Below, one piece after another: positions 36,090 to 44,358 of a DNA stretch of 64,000 bases. Source of the stretch: Dorea sp. 5-2 (GTDB taxonomy: Bacteria; Bacillota; Clostridia; Lachnospirales; Lachnospiraceae); contig NZ_KE159715.1 of NCBI RefSeq assembly GCF_000403455.2, forward strand, positions 298,132-362,131. The letters run 5' to 3'. Positions within the stretch are counted from its first letter, which is position 1. The number at the start of each line of letters is the position of its first letter. The notes under the pieces were generated by a model, which was given only the letters and a program-made list of their open reading frames with translations, was not told the DNA's origin and searched no databases. The translations under genes were made by a program, and so were the position numbers.

Positions 36090-37361
36090 ATGACGGTGGA
36101 ATTCATATCAGTCGGGACAGAGATCCTGCTGGGGAATATCGTGAATACGAATGCCGCGTATCTGTCAGAAAGATGTGCGGCGCTTGGGTTATCCTGCTAT
36201 CACCAGAGTGTGGTGGGAGACAATGAAGAACGGCTTATGGAAACGGTCCGGCTGGGCTTGTCGCGGTCGGATATCCTGATCTTGAGCGGAGGGCTTGGGC
36301 CTACGAAGGATGACCTGACAAAAGAAGTGACCGCGAAGGTATTTGGCAGGGAGCTGTATGAGGATGAGCATACGAAGGAGAGGATCAAGGAGTATTTCCG
36401 GCGGGTAAGGAGCGGCCAGGTGACGCCGAATAACTGGAAGCAGGCTATGGTTCCGGAGGGCGCGAAGGTCATAGACAATCATAATGGAACTGCGCCGGGG
36501 CTGATCATAGAAGCGGACGGAAAGACTGCGATCCTTCTTCCGGGACCGCCCAACGAGCTTATGCCGATGTTCGAACGGGATATCGCACCCTATCTGAATC
36601 AGCTTGAACCGGAAGGGATCTATTCTAAGATGGTGAAGATATGCGGGATCGGGGAGAGCAAGGCAGAGACCATGATCGCAGATCTGATGGACGCCCAGAC
36701 GAATCCGACGATCGCGCCTTATGCGAAGACAGGGGAAGTACATCTTCGGGTGACGGCGAAGGCGGCAGATGAGGAGAAGGCAAAAGAGCTTCTAAGTCCG
36801 GTGGTGGATGAGCTGTATCAGAGATTCGGTGATAAGATCTACACGACAGAAGAAGATGTGACGCTGGAGGCGTCCATTGTGGAACTCTTAGACGGACAGG
36901 GAATGACGGTTACGACGGCGGAGTCCTGCACAGGAGGCTTGCTTGCCGGAAGGATCATGAATGTACCGGGAGCTTCCGGCGTGTACCGGGAAGGATATAT
37001 CACGTATGCGAATGACGCCAAAGAACGCCTGCTTGGCGTGAAGCGGGAGACGCTTATGGAACATGGAGCGGTGAGCTGCCAGACGGCTTGCGAGATGGCA
37101 AGAGGCGCAGCGAAAGCGGCAGGGGCGGATGCGGCGGTCAGTGTGACCGGGATCGCCGGGCCTGGCGGCGGGACAGAAGAGAAACCGGTGGGACTGGTGT
37201 ATGTGGGATGCAATGTGAAAGGGCATGTCCGGGTGGAGGAATTCCACTTTACCGGCAACCGGGATAAGAACCGGGAATATACCGTGGCAAGGGCGCTGAC
37301 CCTTCTTCGGGAGGAATTGCTTAAGAATTGTAAAGATCTACAAAATGGCGATCAGCCGTAG
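36090..37361 (+). CDS. cinA: CinA-family protein (competence/damage-inducible)
   Basis: 423-residue two-domain CinA. Residues 1-170 are the MoCF-like domain (VGTEILLGNIVNTNAAYLSE, LSGGLGPTKDDLTKE, LPGPPNELMPMFE). The C-terminal CinA-C domain contains TTAESCTGGLLAGRIMNVPGAS and VSVTGIAGPGGGTEEKPVGLVY, characteristic of nicotinamide-nucleotide amidase. It follows pgsA by one base, with AAGGAGG inside the pgsA end. Confidence 0.95.
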   Translation: MTVEFISVGTEILLGNIVNTNAAYLSERCAALGLSCYHQSVVGDNEERLMETVRLGLSRSDILILSGGLGPTKDDLTKEVTAKVFGRELYEDEHTKERIKEYFRRVRSGQVTPNNWKQAMVPEGAKVIDNHNGTAPGLIIEADGKTAILLPGPPNELMPMFERDIAPYLNQLEPEGIYSKMVKICGIGESKAETMIADLMDAQTNPTIAPYAKTGEVHLRVTAKAADEEKAKELLSPVVDELYQRFGDKIYTTEEDVTLEASIVELLDGQGMTVTTAESCTGGLLAGRIMNVPGASGVYREGYITYANDAKERLLGVKRETLMEHGAVSCQTACEMARGAAKAAGADAAVSVTGIAGPGGGTEEKPVGLVYVGCNVKGHVRVEEFHFTGNRDKNREYTVARALTLLREELLKNCKDLQNGDQP

Positions 37362-37378
37362 TATAAGGAGACTTTGAT

Positions 37379-38836
37379 ATGGAGATAAGAGTGTTGCAGA
37401 TGCCGGAATTACTTCCGGCGCTGCATCTGGTGTGGGAAGTGTTCGAAGAAGAGATCGCGCCCGCCTATAAGCCGGAAGGGATTGAATCCTTTCGGAAATT
37501 TATTCATTATGATTATATCAGCCAGGTATGGCAGAGAGGGAATCTGATCTTCTTGGGGGCATACGACAACGAGGAGTTGTGCGGTACGCTGGCGATCCGG
37601 CCGGACGGACATATCGCGCTTTTCTTTGTGAAAAAGGAGCGGCAGGGCAGAGGGATCGGGCGCATGCTTTTCCAGACGGCGTATCAGATGTGCAGATATC
37701 AGCTTGGCGTAAATAAGATGACGGTGCATGCAGCGCCAAAAGCAGCAGAAAAATACAGACATTTGGGCATGCGTGCAGTCTCGGATCTGTGTGAAGCGGA
37801 CGGTATATGCTATATCCCTATGGAGATGTATGTGAACGGAGATATGCCTGCACATCAGAAGAAGAGATCGAATGTGCCCTGGATCGCGCTTGGAGTATTT
37901 GCAGTGATCCTGGTATTTGTGATGGCAACATGCGCTGTGATCAGCAGAGATGTGATCCGTGCAAGAGTACAGGACGGGTGGGATGCATACGGATATAAAG
38001 GCAGAGATTCCGGGGGTGACGGCGAAGGCTGGGGATCCTATGAAGGGGATGAGGACGGCGAGGAAGCGGATGAAAATAGCGGAGGGAATCTGACGGGGAT
38101 CAGTGCGATCCAGGAGTATATAGCAGGCGATCTCCCCTATGAGATCGAAAACGACGAATACATATATTCCGGTGAAGGCATGCAGTCTGCGATGATCGAA
38201 TTCAGCGTCTCTTATCCGAAGATCACGGGGCTTGCCGATGAGGAGACGGAGAATGCGGTCAACGAGGCGCTTAGGAATACCGCGAGGGAGACTGTGGTGC
38301 GGATCTATGAAGATCCGTCACAGGAGATCAAGGAGCGAGTCCTCTCGGAGGGGAATCCGCTTCTGATTAATTATGTGAGTTATAAGATCTGCTACGCTTC
38401 GGAGGAGATCCTGAGTGTGGCGTTCGACGATAATGCATATGAGGGAGGCCAGAATTATTACGCCCAGCATCTCAGGACCTGCAATATCAATTTAAAGGAC
38501 GGGAAGGTCTACGAGGTAAAGGATATCGTGAAATTAAGCGACGACTTTATGGCAAAGTGGCTGGAGACAATGAGACAGGAAGCCGGTAATCCGGATTTCT
38601 TATCAGAGCTCGACTTGGAAACCATGAGAAAGACACTGGAAGGAGACAGTCAGAACGGTGTGTATGTGGCGAACTTCTTCCTGCACAAAGGCGGGATTGA
38701 GATCGGATATGATCTGAACTATGCGGCAGACGACCCGAATGATCTGAAGTTTGTCTGGGTGACGGCGCCATTTACATTCGATGAGATGGAGGATTATGCG
38801 TCGGGCAGTGATTTTTGGAAATATATCCGAAAATAG
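37379..38836 (+). CDS. GNAT acetyltransferase - membrane helix - DUF3298-like fusion
   Basis: 485 residues with an unusual order. Residues 1-150 are a complete GNAT acetyltransferase; the acetyl-CoA loop is KERQGRGIGRMLFQTAYQ. Residues about 165-185 (VPWIALGVFAVILVFVMATCAVI) are one membrane helix. An acidic, glycine-rich linker runs to about 240, and the rest (AMIEFSVSYPKI, ENAVNEALRNTA, FDDNAYEGGQNYYAQHLRTCNINLKDG, FVWVTAPFTF) resembles the DUF3298/RsiV-type extracellular domain. GATATGGAG near the start with AAGGAG at 37366-37371 supports ATG 37379. The topology puts the acetyltransferase inside and the DUF3298 part outside. Substrate is unknown. Confidence 0.85.
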   Translation: MEIRVLQMPELLPALHLVWEVFEEEIAPAYKPEGIESFRKFIHYDYISQVWQRGNLIFLGAYDNEELCGTLAIRPDGHIALFFVKKERQGRGIGRMLFQTAYQMCRYQLGVNKMTVHAAPKAAEKYRHLGMRAVSDLCEADGICYIPMEMYVNGDMPAHQKKRSNVPWIALGVFAVILVFVMATCAVISRDVIRARVQDGWDAYGYKGRDSGGDGEGWGSYEGDEDGEEADENSGGNLTGISAIQEYIAGDLPYEIENDEYIYSGEGMQSAMIEFSVSYPKITGLADEETENAVNEALRNTARETVVRIYEDPSQEIKERVLSEGNPLLINYVSYKICYASEEILSVAFDDNAYEGGQNYYAQHLRTCNINLKDGKVYEVKDIVKLSDDFMAKWLETMRQEAGNPDFLSELDLETMRKTLEGDSQNGVYVANFFLHKGGIEIGYDLNYAADDPNDLKFVWVTAPFTFDEMEDYASGSDFWKYIRK

Positions 38837-38998
38837 TTTAAAAATATGTACAAACTGATAATTGACGAATTTTGTATAATGTGAGAAAATATCAATAAGT
38901 ATGGTGTTAAAGTAATAACGAACTATGCCGGGGTTATCCGGCATGGTTTACTAAAGCCCTACGACAGAAAATCATACATAGTTGAAAGGAGTTTTAAA

Positions 38999-39691
38999 AT
39001 GATTTATTCACATGAAGTAGAAATGATGTGTCCTGTAGCTCAGGGTGCAAATCACGGACCAGCTCCGATTCCGGAAGAAGCAAAATGGGTAAAGGCAAAA
39101 GAGGTGAAAGACATCTCCGGTCTGACACACGGTGTTGGTTGGTGCGCACCGCAGCAGGGAGCCTGCAAACTCACTTTAAACGTTAAGGATGGTATTATCC
39201 AGGAAGCATTGGTTGAGACGCTTGGATGTTCAGGAATGACCCATTCCGCAGCTATGGCATCTGAGATCCTTCCGGGAAAGACAATCTTAGAAGCTCTTAA
39301 TACAGACCTTGTCTGTGACGCGATCAATACTGCAATGAGAGAATTATTCCTGCAGATCGTATACGGAAGAACCCAGAGTGCATTCTCAGAAGACGGGCTT
39401 CCGATCGGAGCAGGCCTTGAAGACCTTGGAAAGGGACTTCGTTCTCAGGTTGGTACTATGTATGGAACATTGGCAAAGGGTCCTCGTTATCTTGAGATGG
39501 CAGAAGGCTATGTAACAGGAATCGCACTGGACGACCATGACGAGATCATCGGCTATCAGTTTGTTAACCTTGGAAAGTTCACAGACTTTATCAAGGCAGG
39601 CGATACACCGAACGACGCGTGGGAGAAGGCAAAGGGACAGTATGGACGTGTTGCCGACGCAGCGAAGGTTATTGACCCGAGAAAAGAATAA
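38999..39691 (+). CDS. NifU-like iron-sulfur scaffold-related protein
   Basis: 230-residue soluble protein. The segment GWCAPQQGACKLTLNVKDG, then ETLGCSGMTHSAAMASEILPGKTILEALN resembles the IscU/NifU scaffold fold with its conserved cysteines. The protein is always seen with the GGGtGRT gene that follows 45 bases later. AAAGGAG precedes the ATG. Codon use is strongly biased to C/T-ending preferred codons, suggesting high expression. The upstream 160 bases hold TTGACG at about 38861, a TATAAT at about 38874, and a small hairpin (ATGCCGG / CCGGCAT, 38926-38945). The exact role is not established. Confidence 0.8.
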   Translation: MIYSHEVEMMCPVAQGANHGPAPIPEEAKWVKAKEVKDISGLTHGVGWCAPQQGACKLTLNVKDGIIQEALVETLGCSGMTHSAAMASEILPGKTILEALNTDLVCDAINTAMRELFLQIVYGRTQSAFSEDGLPIGAGLEDLGKGLRSQVGTMYGTLAKGPRYLEMAEGYVTGIALDDHDEIIGYQFVNLGKFTDFIKAGDTPNDAWEKAKGQYGRVADAAKVIDPRKE

Positions 39692-39736
39692 ATAAAAAGT
39701 ATTACATAGTCACGAAAAAATTAGGAGGACAAGTAA

Positions 39737-40747
39737 ATGGCTTTATTTGAATCATATGAAAGAAGAATTGATAAAATCAATGAAGTATTAGGAAGCTACG
39801 GCATTGCGTCTCTTGAAGAAGCAGAGAAGATCACCAAGGATGCCGGACTTGACGTATACAATCAGGTAAAAGGCATTCAGCCGATCTGTTTCGAGAATGC
39901 ATGCTGGGCATACACCACAGGCGCCGCGATCGCCATCAAGAAGGGCTGCAAGACTGCAGCAGAGGCAGCAGCAGCGATCGGAGAAGGATTGCAGGCGTTC
40001 TGTATCCCAGGTTCTGTAGCAGATCAGAGAAAGGTTGGCCTTGGACATGGTAATTTAGGAAAGATGCTCCTTGAAGAGGATACAGACTGTTTCGCGTTCC
40101 TTGCAGGACACGAGTCCTTCGCGGCTGCGGAAGGCGCGATCGGGATCGCTGAGAAGGCGAACAAGGTACGTAAGAAACCTCTTCGTGTAATCCTGAACGG
40201 ACTTGGAAAAGACGCGGCAAAGATCATTTCCAGGATCAACGGATTCACATATGTTGAGACAGACTATGATTATTACACAGGCGAATTAAAAGAAGTGCAG
40301 AGAATCGCTTATTCCGACGGGCTTCGTTCTAAGGTTAACTGCTACGGCGCTAACGATGTTCGTGAAGGTGTTGCGATCATGCATAAGGAGGGCGTAGACG
40401 TGTCTATCACAGGTAACTCTACGAACCCGACACGTTTCCAGCACCCGGTTGCAGGTACATACAAGAAAGAGTGTATCGAGCAGGGTAAGAAGTACTTCTC
40501 CGTAGCGTCCGGCGGCGGTACAGGACGTACGCTTCATCCGGATAACATGGCTGCAGGTCCGGCTTCTTACGGTATGACCGATACATTGGGACGTATGCAT
40601 TCTGACGCTCAGTTTGCAGGATCTTCTTCTGTACCGGCTCACGTAGAGATGATGGGACTGATCGGCGCAGGCAACAACCCGATGGTTGGTATGACGGTTG
40701 CGGTTGCGGTTGCCATTGAGGAAGCGGCGAAGGAAGGGAAGTTCTAA
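39737..40747 (+). CDS. GGGtGRT protein
   Basis: 336-residue protein of the family named for its motif, here SGGGTGRTLHP near residue 255. Other conserved blocks are GIQPICFENACWAYTTGAAIA and the C-terminal LIGAGNNPMVGMTVAVAVAIEEA. Function is unknown; it is constantly coupled to the NifU-like gene upstream. TAGGAGGACAA precedes the ATG. Codon bias again suggests abundant product. Its last nine codons and the terminator that follows are repeated in diverged form at 42430-42527, beyond a mobile-element remnant. Confidence 0.88.
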   Translation: MALFESYERRIDKINEVLGSYGIASLEEAEKITKDAGLDVYNQVKGIQPICFENACWAYTTGAAIAIKKGCKTAAEAAAAIGEGLQAFCIPGSVADQRKVGLGHGNLGKMLLEEDTDCFAFLAGHESFAAAEGAIGIAEKANKVRKKPLRVILNGLGKDAAKIISRINGFTYVETDYDYYTGELKEVQRIAYSDGLRSKVNCYGANDVREGVAIMHKEGVDVSITGNSTNPTRFQHPVAGTYKKECIEQGKKYFSVASGGGTGRTLHPDNMAAGPASYGMTDTLGRMHSDAQFAGSSSVPAHVEMMGLIGAGNNPMVGMTVAVAVAIEEAAKEGKF

Positions 40748-40763
40748 GAAACAGCGTATTTAT

Positions 40764-40806
40764 AAGGGTTTCCGTTGATGAGGATTGTCAGCGGGAACCC
40801 TTAATT
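40764..40806 (+). terminator. Terminator of the NifU-like/GGGtGRT operon
   Basis: AAGGGTTTCCGTTGA (40764-40778) pairs with TCAGCGGGAACCCTT (40788-40802) through two G-T wobbles, followed by AATTTT. The same structure recurs at 42482-42524. Confidence 0.8.
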
Positions 40807-40881
40807 TTGCCACGTAGCACACAAGTAACACACAGGTAGCACACAAATATTAAACATACAAACCCGGGCAATTATTAGCGA

Positions 40882-41064
40882 CTACGCAAGCGGAAAATGG
40901 AGGTAGATCACATTATGGATAAGAACATAGATTATTTGGGAAAGGTGTTCTGCTAATTCTCTCTTTTTCGACAGATATGCGTATAACAATCGCTTTTCGT
41001 TTTCGTCCCTGCAAGGGATCATGTGCTTGTCCAGCACTAAGGCTGGAGTTATCTGTTTTAGCAT
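40882..41064 (-). CDS. Small ORF following the recombinase remnant
   Basis: 60-residue ORF that I do not recognise, starting three bases after the recombinase stop on the same strand. GGAG lies about 10 bases upstream, inside the recombinase end. The first half (TPALVLDKHMIPCRDENEKRLLYAYLSKKRELAEHL) looks protein-like (charged helix). It may be a small accessory gene of the mobile element or chance. The surrounding 40810-40850 stretch carries GTAGCACACAA, GTAACACACAG and GTAGCACACAA in tandem, an iterated 11-mer of unknown role. Confidence 0.3.
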   Translation of the reverse strand: MLKQITPALVLDKHMIPCRDENEKRLLYAYLSKKRELAEHLSQIIYVLIHNVIYLHFPLA

Positions 41065-41067
41065 TTC

Positions 41068-42091
41068 TCATACCGCTCCAACAAAGCGGTAAAAGATTTT
41101 AATGTCCTGTTGTTTCTGTCCGTCTATGACAGTACGTTCTCCAATCTCGATATGGTCGATCAGTTCATCGATCGTTTCCCGGTCAAGCTCCTGCAAATCC
41201 AGATGTTTTTTTATTATAGAAGCCCACTTCTGAATGTCTTCCATATCCTGTCTGGCTTTGTCCGCTTCGTCAAGAAGCGTGTTAAGCTGTTCGGATTTCT
41301 GGATTCGCTCCTGCTCGCTTTTCTCGATCAGCAAGGAGAAGGTGGCTCCGGTGATCGTGCCGCTGACCTTATCCTCATAGAGCTTTGCTGTCATATTTTC
41401 CAGCTCCTGTACACGCCGCCGCAGCCTTCCGATCTCCTGCTGGATGGTTTCCCTCTTGGCAGCACTTTCAGCGGATGCCTGCTTTTTCAGCTTGTCCAGC
41501 ACGGCATTTTCATCTACCATAACAGCCTTGGCATGGGCCTTGATCTCGTCCAGCACAAGGTTCTTTAGCGTGATCTCATAAATCCGATGCCAGGAGCAGA
41601 CGCTGTGTCCGGTGGTGGCAAACCGTGAGCAATAATAGGAAGTGTATTTCTTTACCGTCCCATTTTTTCTATGCTGTGTTTCGCGGTTGGCTACAAGCGG
41701 ATGGCCACAGTCTGCACAGATCAGTTTGCTGGTAAACAGGGCTGGCGTTGGTGCTGCATTATCCACACTTCGGAGTTTTGCGGCACGGTTTATTTCCTGT
41801 ACGGCCTCCCATAACCCGGAAGAAATGATTGCTTCGTGTGCATCCTCATGGGTGATCCATTCCGTTTCCGGTTTCTGTATCTGTATCTGGGTTCCGTCTT
41901 TGTAAGAGCGGGAGCCGGTGCGGTTCTGCGTAAGCGTTCCAAGATACACTTTATCTCTCAGGATATTTCTGATCGTGGCATAGGCCCATGTTTTTGCATA
42001 TTTACAGGAGCCTTTCCCGTAGTGTGTCTCCCAATGACAGCGGGGAGAGAGGATTCCTTCCTGATTGAGTGCGGCGGCGATCCCGCCATAG
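41068..42091 (-). pseudogene. Large serine recombinase, C-terminal remnant (catalytic domain lost)
   Basis: The reading frame runs without stop from the MITE edge at 42091 to 41068 (340 codons). It starts in mid-protein (YGGIAAALNQEGILSPRCHW) and continues through the recombinase domain (YATIRNILRDKVYLGTLTQNR), the zinc beta-ribbon (CADCGHPLV ... YYCSRF ... CSWHRI), a long coiled coil (ETIQQEIGRLRRRVQELENM) and the DUF4368-like end (IKIFYRFVGA). About 200 N-terminal residues with the catalytic serine are missing, cut off exactly at the terminal inverted repeat of the element at 42092. It belongs to the Tn4451 TnpX-like group and cannot be active. Confidence 0.88.
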
Positions 42092-42429
42092 TGATTATTC
42101 TAATGCTTGAGAGCCACCAATTTAATCCTTGGGAGCCACTTATAATTTAATGCTTGAGAGCCATTACAATATACTAGATATAGTACGTCTATTATTTACC
42201 GCTTATAACATTGTCTCAGAATTGTTTTAAACCTGCAAGGGTAAATACACTGCGTTGCAGCCCTTGCAGGTTTAAAACAATTCTGAGATAGAATAATCAA
42301 GTGGTTAAGGATAAGTGTACTTTAATCATAGATACACTATATATTGTGGTGGCTCTGAAAGATTAAAATAGACTTGTATTGATGGCTCTGAAGCCTTAGA
42401 ACCGTGGCTCTCAAGCATTAAAATAATCA
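42092..42429. mobile_element. 338-bp MITE-like element with iterated ends and central palindrome
   Basis: The terminal inverted repeats are 26 bp (42092-42117 and 42404-42429) with one mismatch, beginning TG and ending CA. A 16-bp core, AATGCTTGAGAGCCAC-like, is repeated three times inward on the left (42102-42117, 42124-42139, 42149-42164) and three times in inverse orientation on the right (42349-42364, 42382-42397, 42404-42419). In the centre is a perfect 28-bp inverted repeat (42214-42241 and 42261-42288) with a 19-base loop. There is no coding capacity. TG...CA ends with multiple subterminal repeats recall IS21-type transposase sites, but that family assignment is only a guess. No target duplication flanks it. 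Confidence 0.85.
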
Positions 42430-42527
42430 TCCATCGAGGAAGCTGCAAAGGCAGGTAAGTTCTAAGAAACAGCGTATTTATAAGGGTTTCCGTTGACGTG
42501 GATTGTCGGCGGAAGCCCTTAATTTTG
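42430..42527 (+). pseudogene. Diverged second copy of the GGGtGRT gene tail and its terminator
   Basis: The sequence encodes IEEAAKAGKF-stop (42432-42464), against IEEAAKEGKF-stop at the end of the intact gene, with mostly synonymous differences. A 40-bp identical core follows (42457-42496 against 40739-40778) and then a diverged copy of the terminator hairpin (42482-42520). Homology starts just inside the right end of the MITE-like element. It is either the tail of a lost paralogous gene or an attachment-site-like duplication left by an element that integrated at the 3' end of this gene. Confidence 0.8.
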
Positions 42528-42565
42528 TCGTTTGCATTGATAGAAGCCGGAGAAGCGGTTGTCCC

Positions 42566-42718
42566 TTACAATAACATTAGCGTGTTACAAAGTTTGTCCG
42601 TAAAGGTTTCCCGGCTCGTTTCGCTGAAATGGATATGAATGTCAAAGGTGGTATTCCCTATCCGCTTCACAAGGTCGGGCTTCATGTCCAGAGGGGCGGC
42701 GGTGCTGCTGGTTGTCAC
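42566..42718 (-). CDS. TnpW-like transposon-encoded small protein
   Basis: A short frame ending at 42566. From ATG 42685 it reads 39 residues: MKPDLVKRIGNTTF then DIHIHFSETSRETFTDKL, the hallmark of the small TnpW-like proteins carried by Tn4451-type and related Lachnospiraceae elements. A GTG at 42718 would add TTSSTAAPLD. The end (CNTLMLL) departs from the basic tail I expect, so it may be truncated. It lies between the GyrI-like gene and the duplicated gene tail and marks the region as mobile-element derived. Confidence 0.6.
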   Translation of the reverse strand: MTTSSTAAPLDMKPDLVKRIGNTTFDIHIHFSETSRETFTDKLCNTLMLL

Positions 42719-42741
42719 TGGTTCGATAGATTTACTGTTTG

Positions 42742-43371
42742 CTAATTTACCTTATACCTTAAAATTGTTTTGAGCTTATCCTCTTTTGTTCTATTAGTCA
42801 AATAGATTTCTCTGTGACAATCTGATATGCGTTGCAGACCGTTTTCTTCTGCAAATTTATCCATTTGTTCAAAAGAGAACGGTTCGTTGTCGTATGAGCC
42901 AATATGCAGAATTTCAACACATTTTCCGTCATGTATCGTATCAAAAATAATATCTTCATACAGTCGGTTTGGCTTTTTGATTTTAACCCTTTCCAATGAA
43001 GCACATACCATTTCCGCTGTGATAAAGTCCGGCTGACGTATCATAATGGTGTATTCCAAATTTTCTTTTATGAGTTTACCCGCAGCAGATTCCGTATCAA
43101 CGTTTTTCTGTTTCCAGATACCCTCTAAAGGATAAACTGTAAAGTCGTGGATTTCATTTGATAAAATATTTTTAGTTGCAGTAGATTTATAACCCATTTT
43201 AATAGCATACGCTAATGAAAAGAGAGCACCTACCTTATCTGAAAAATCCGTATCGTTAGGATTTCCGCTTCCCTTAATCATAATAAATTTTTGTGTGGGT
43301 ATATCTACCAAAGCAGGTATGCTTTTTGCTCCATACAGAGCTTTTTCGTGCTTTCTCCATTCAAATTTCAT
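42742..43371 (-). CDS. GyrI-like small-molecule-binding domain protein
   Basis: 209-residue protein of the GyrI-like/SHS2 superfamily. The series VDIPTQKFIMIKGSGNPND, YPLEGIWKQ, YTIMIRQPDFI and HIGSYDNEPFSFEQMDKFAEENGL is typical of the free-standing GyrI-like proteins that bind small hydrophobic compounds. GGAGGTG precedes the start. Its AT-rich composition differs from the core genome. It lies 52 bases downstream of a WYL regulator, and a TGACA-N5-TGTCA palindrome is in the gap, so the pair is probably autoregulated together. Confidence 0.85.
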   Translation of the reverse strand: MKFEWRKHEKALYGAKSIPALVDIPTQKFIMIKGSGNPNDTDFSDKVGALFSLAYAIKMGYKSTATKNILSNEIHDFTVYPLEGIWKQKNVDTESAAGKLIKENLEYTIMIRQPDFITAEMVCASLERVKIKKPNRLYEDIIFDTIHDGKCVEILHIGSYDNEPFSFEQMDKFAEENGLQRISDCHREIYLTNRTKEDKLKTILRYKVN

Positions 43372-43411
43372 ATCAGCACCTCCTTATGGAAACAGTGTAT
43401 CAAACATAACT

Positions 43412-43426
43412 TGACACCTAATGTCA
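43412..43426. promoter_or_regulatory. Operator-like palindrome between the WYL gene and the GyrI-like gene
   Basis: TGACACCTAATGTCA: perfect 5-bp arms with a 5-base centre, 40 bases upstream of the GyrI-like start and overlapping the WYL stop codon. The related sequence TGTCAATGGAATGTCA lies upstream of the WYL gene at 44359-44374; both continue into ATGTT on the same side. Confidence 0.55.
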
Positions 43427-44323
43427 TGTTCTATATTTTTCCTGCATTTTTTTTAATCTTTTTTTCATCTGCTCCCGTATAGACTGTGGTTCTATTATCT
43501 CAACGCTATCCGAAAAAGACATCACATAAGAATACAGAACCTCATTGTCGGGTAAATCTATTTGGACATATAAATTTCCCTGTGAATCTTCTGTTATGTT
43601 ATCTGTAAATTCATCATAAACACGAAAAGCCGCTTGCATGTCAAATTTCAACTTAACTGCAACAGTATTTTCAACTTGTATTTGTTTTTCAATTTTTGTC
43701 GGTGTAAAATCTTGCGTAAAAGTTTCAGACAGCATTTCAAGCTCTTTTATTCTCGTCAACTTAAAAAAGCGGTAATCATTTCTTAACAGGCAAAAAGAAT
43801 ATAAATACCAGCTTTTGCTCTTGAATACTAACCGAATAGGTCTTACATTTCTTTTCTCCTTATTTCCTTTTCCACTAAAATAGCAAAAGGAAATAGTTCT
43901 CTTTTGGAAAATGGCTTCTTTGATGATATTAAATGTATCTTGCTGTGGGGTACGATGCGCCCAGTCCGAAAAATCAACTTCAATCCAGTTTGTAGAGTTT
44001 ATCTGAAATAAACCGCTTAACTTTGTGAGCAATTCATTAGAGTTTTCTTCTGTGGTCGCAATCATTCCTTGTAGTGCTGTTAGTATTTGTTCCTGTTCTT
44101 GTTCAGAAAACAAAGATTTATCCAGCGTATAATCGTTAAGGATAGAAATGCCTCCCCCTTTTCCCTGTGTTGCATAAATAGGGATTCCAGTGCTGCTTAT
44201 GGCGTCAATATCTCTGTAAATGGTTCTGATTGATACTTCAAATTTTTGAGCAAGTTCGGGGGCGGTTGCCTTTCCGTTCTGTAAAAGATAGTATACAATT
44301 CTAAATAATCTACTTTCCCACAT
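43424..44323 (-). CDS. YafY-type HTH/WYL-domain transcriptional regulator
   Basis: About 299 residues. The N-terminal winged helix reads RLFRIVYYLLQNGKATAPELAQKFEVSIRTIYRDIDAI, and the WYL domain includes RPIRLVFKSKSWYLYSFC and a C-terminal WCX-like extension. ATG 44323 lies nine bases after AGGAGG; GTG 44332 and ATG 44329 are too close to it. It is co-oriented with the GyrI-like gene, the common arrangement in which the regulator controls itself and its effector-binding partner. Low GC suggests horizontal origin with the surrounding element. Confidence 0.88.
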   Translation of the reverse strand: MWESRLFRIVYYLLQNGKATAPELAQKFEVSIRTIYRDIDAISSTGIPIYATQGKGGGISILNDYTLDKSLFSEQEQEQILTALQGMIATTEENSNELLTKLSGLFQINSTNWIEVDFSDWAHRTPQQDTFNIIKEAIFQKRTISFCYFSGKGNKEKRNVRPIRLVFKSKSWYLYSFCLLRNDYRFFKLTRIKELEMLSETFTQDFTPTKIEKQIQVENTVAVKLKFDMQAAFRVYDEFTDNITEDSQGNLYVQIDLPDNEVLYSYVMSFSDSVEIIEPQSIREQMKKRLKKMQEKYRT

Positions 44324-44358
44324 TTTCATCACCTCCTATATATTATAACAAATAAACC

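Noticed and set aside
38861..38998. Riboswitch in the leader of the NifU-like gene
   Set aside because: Only one simple 7-bp hairpin (38926-38945) is seen, with no recognisable aptamer core or terminator/antiterminator pair.
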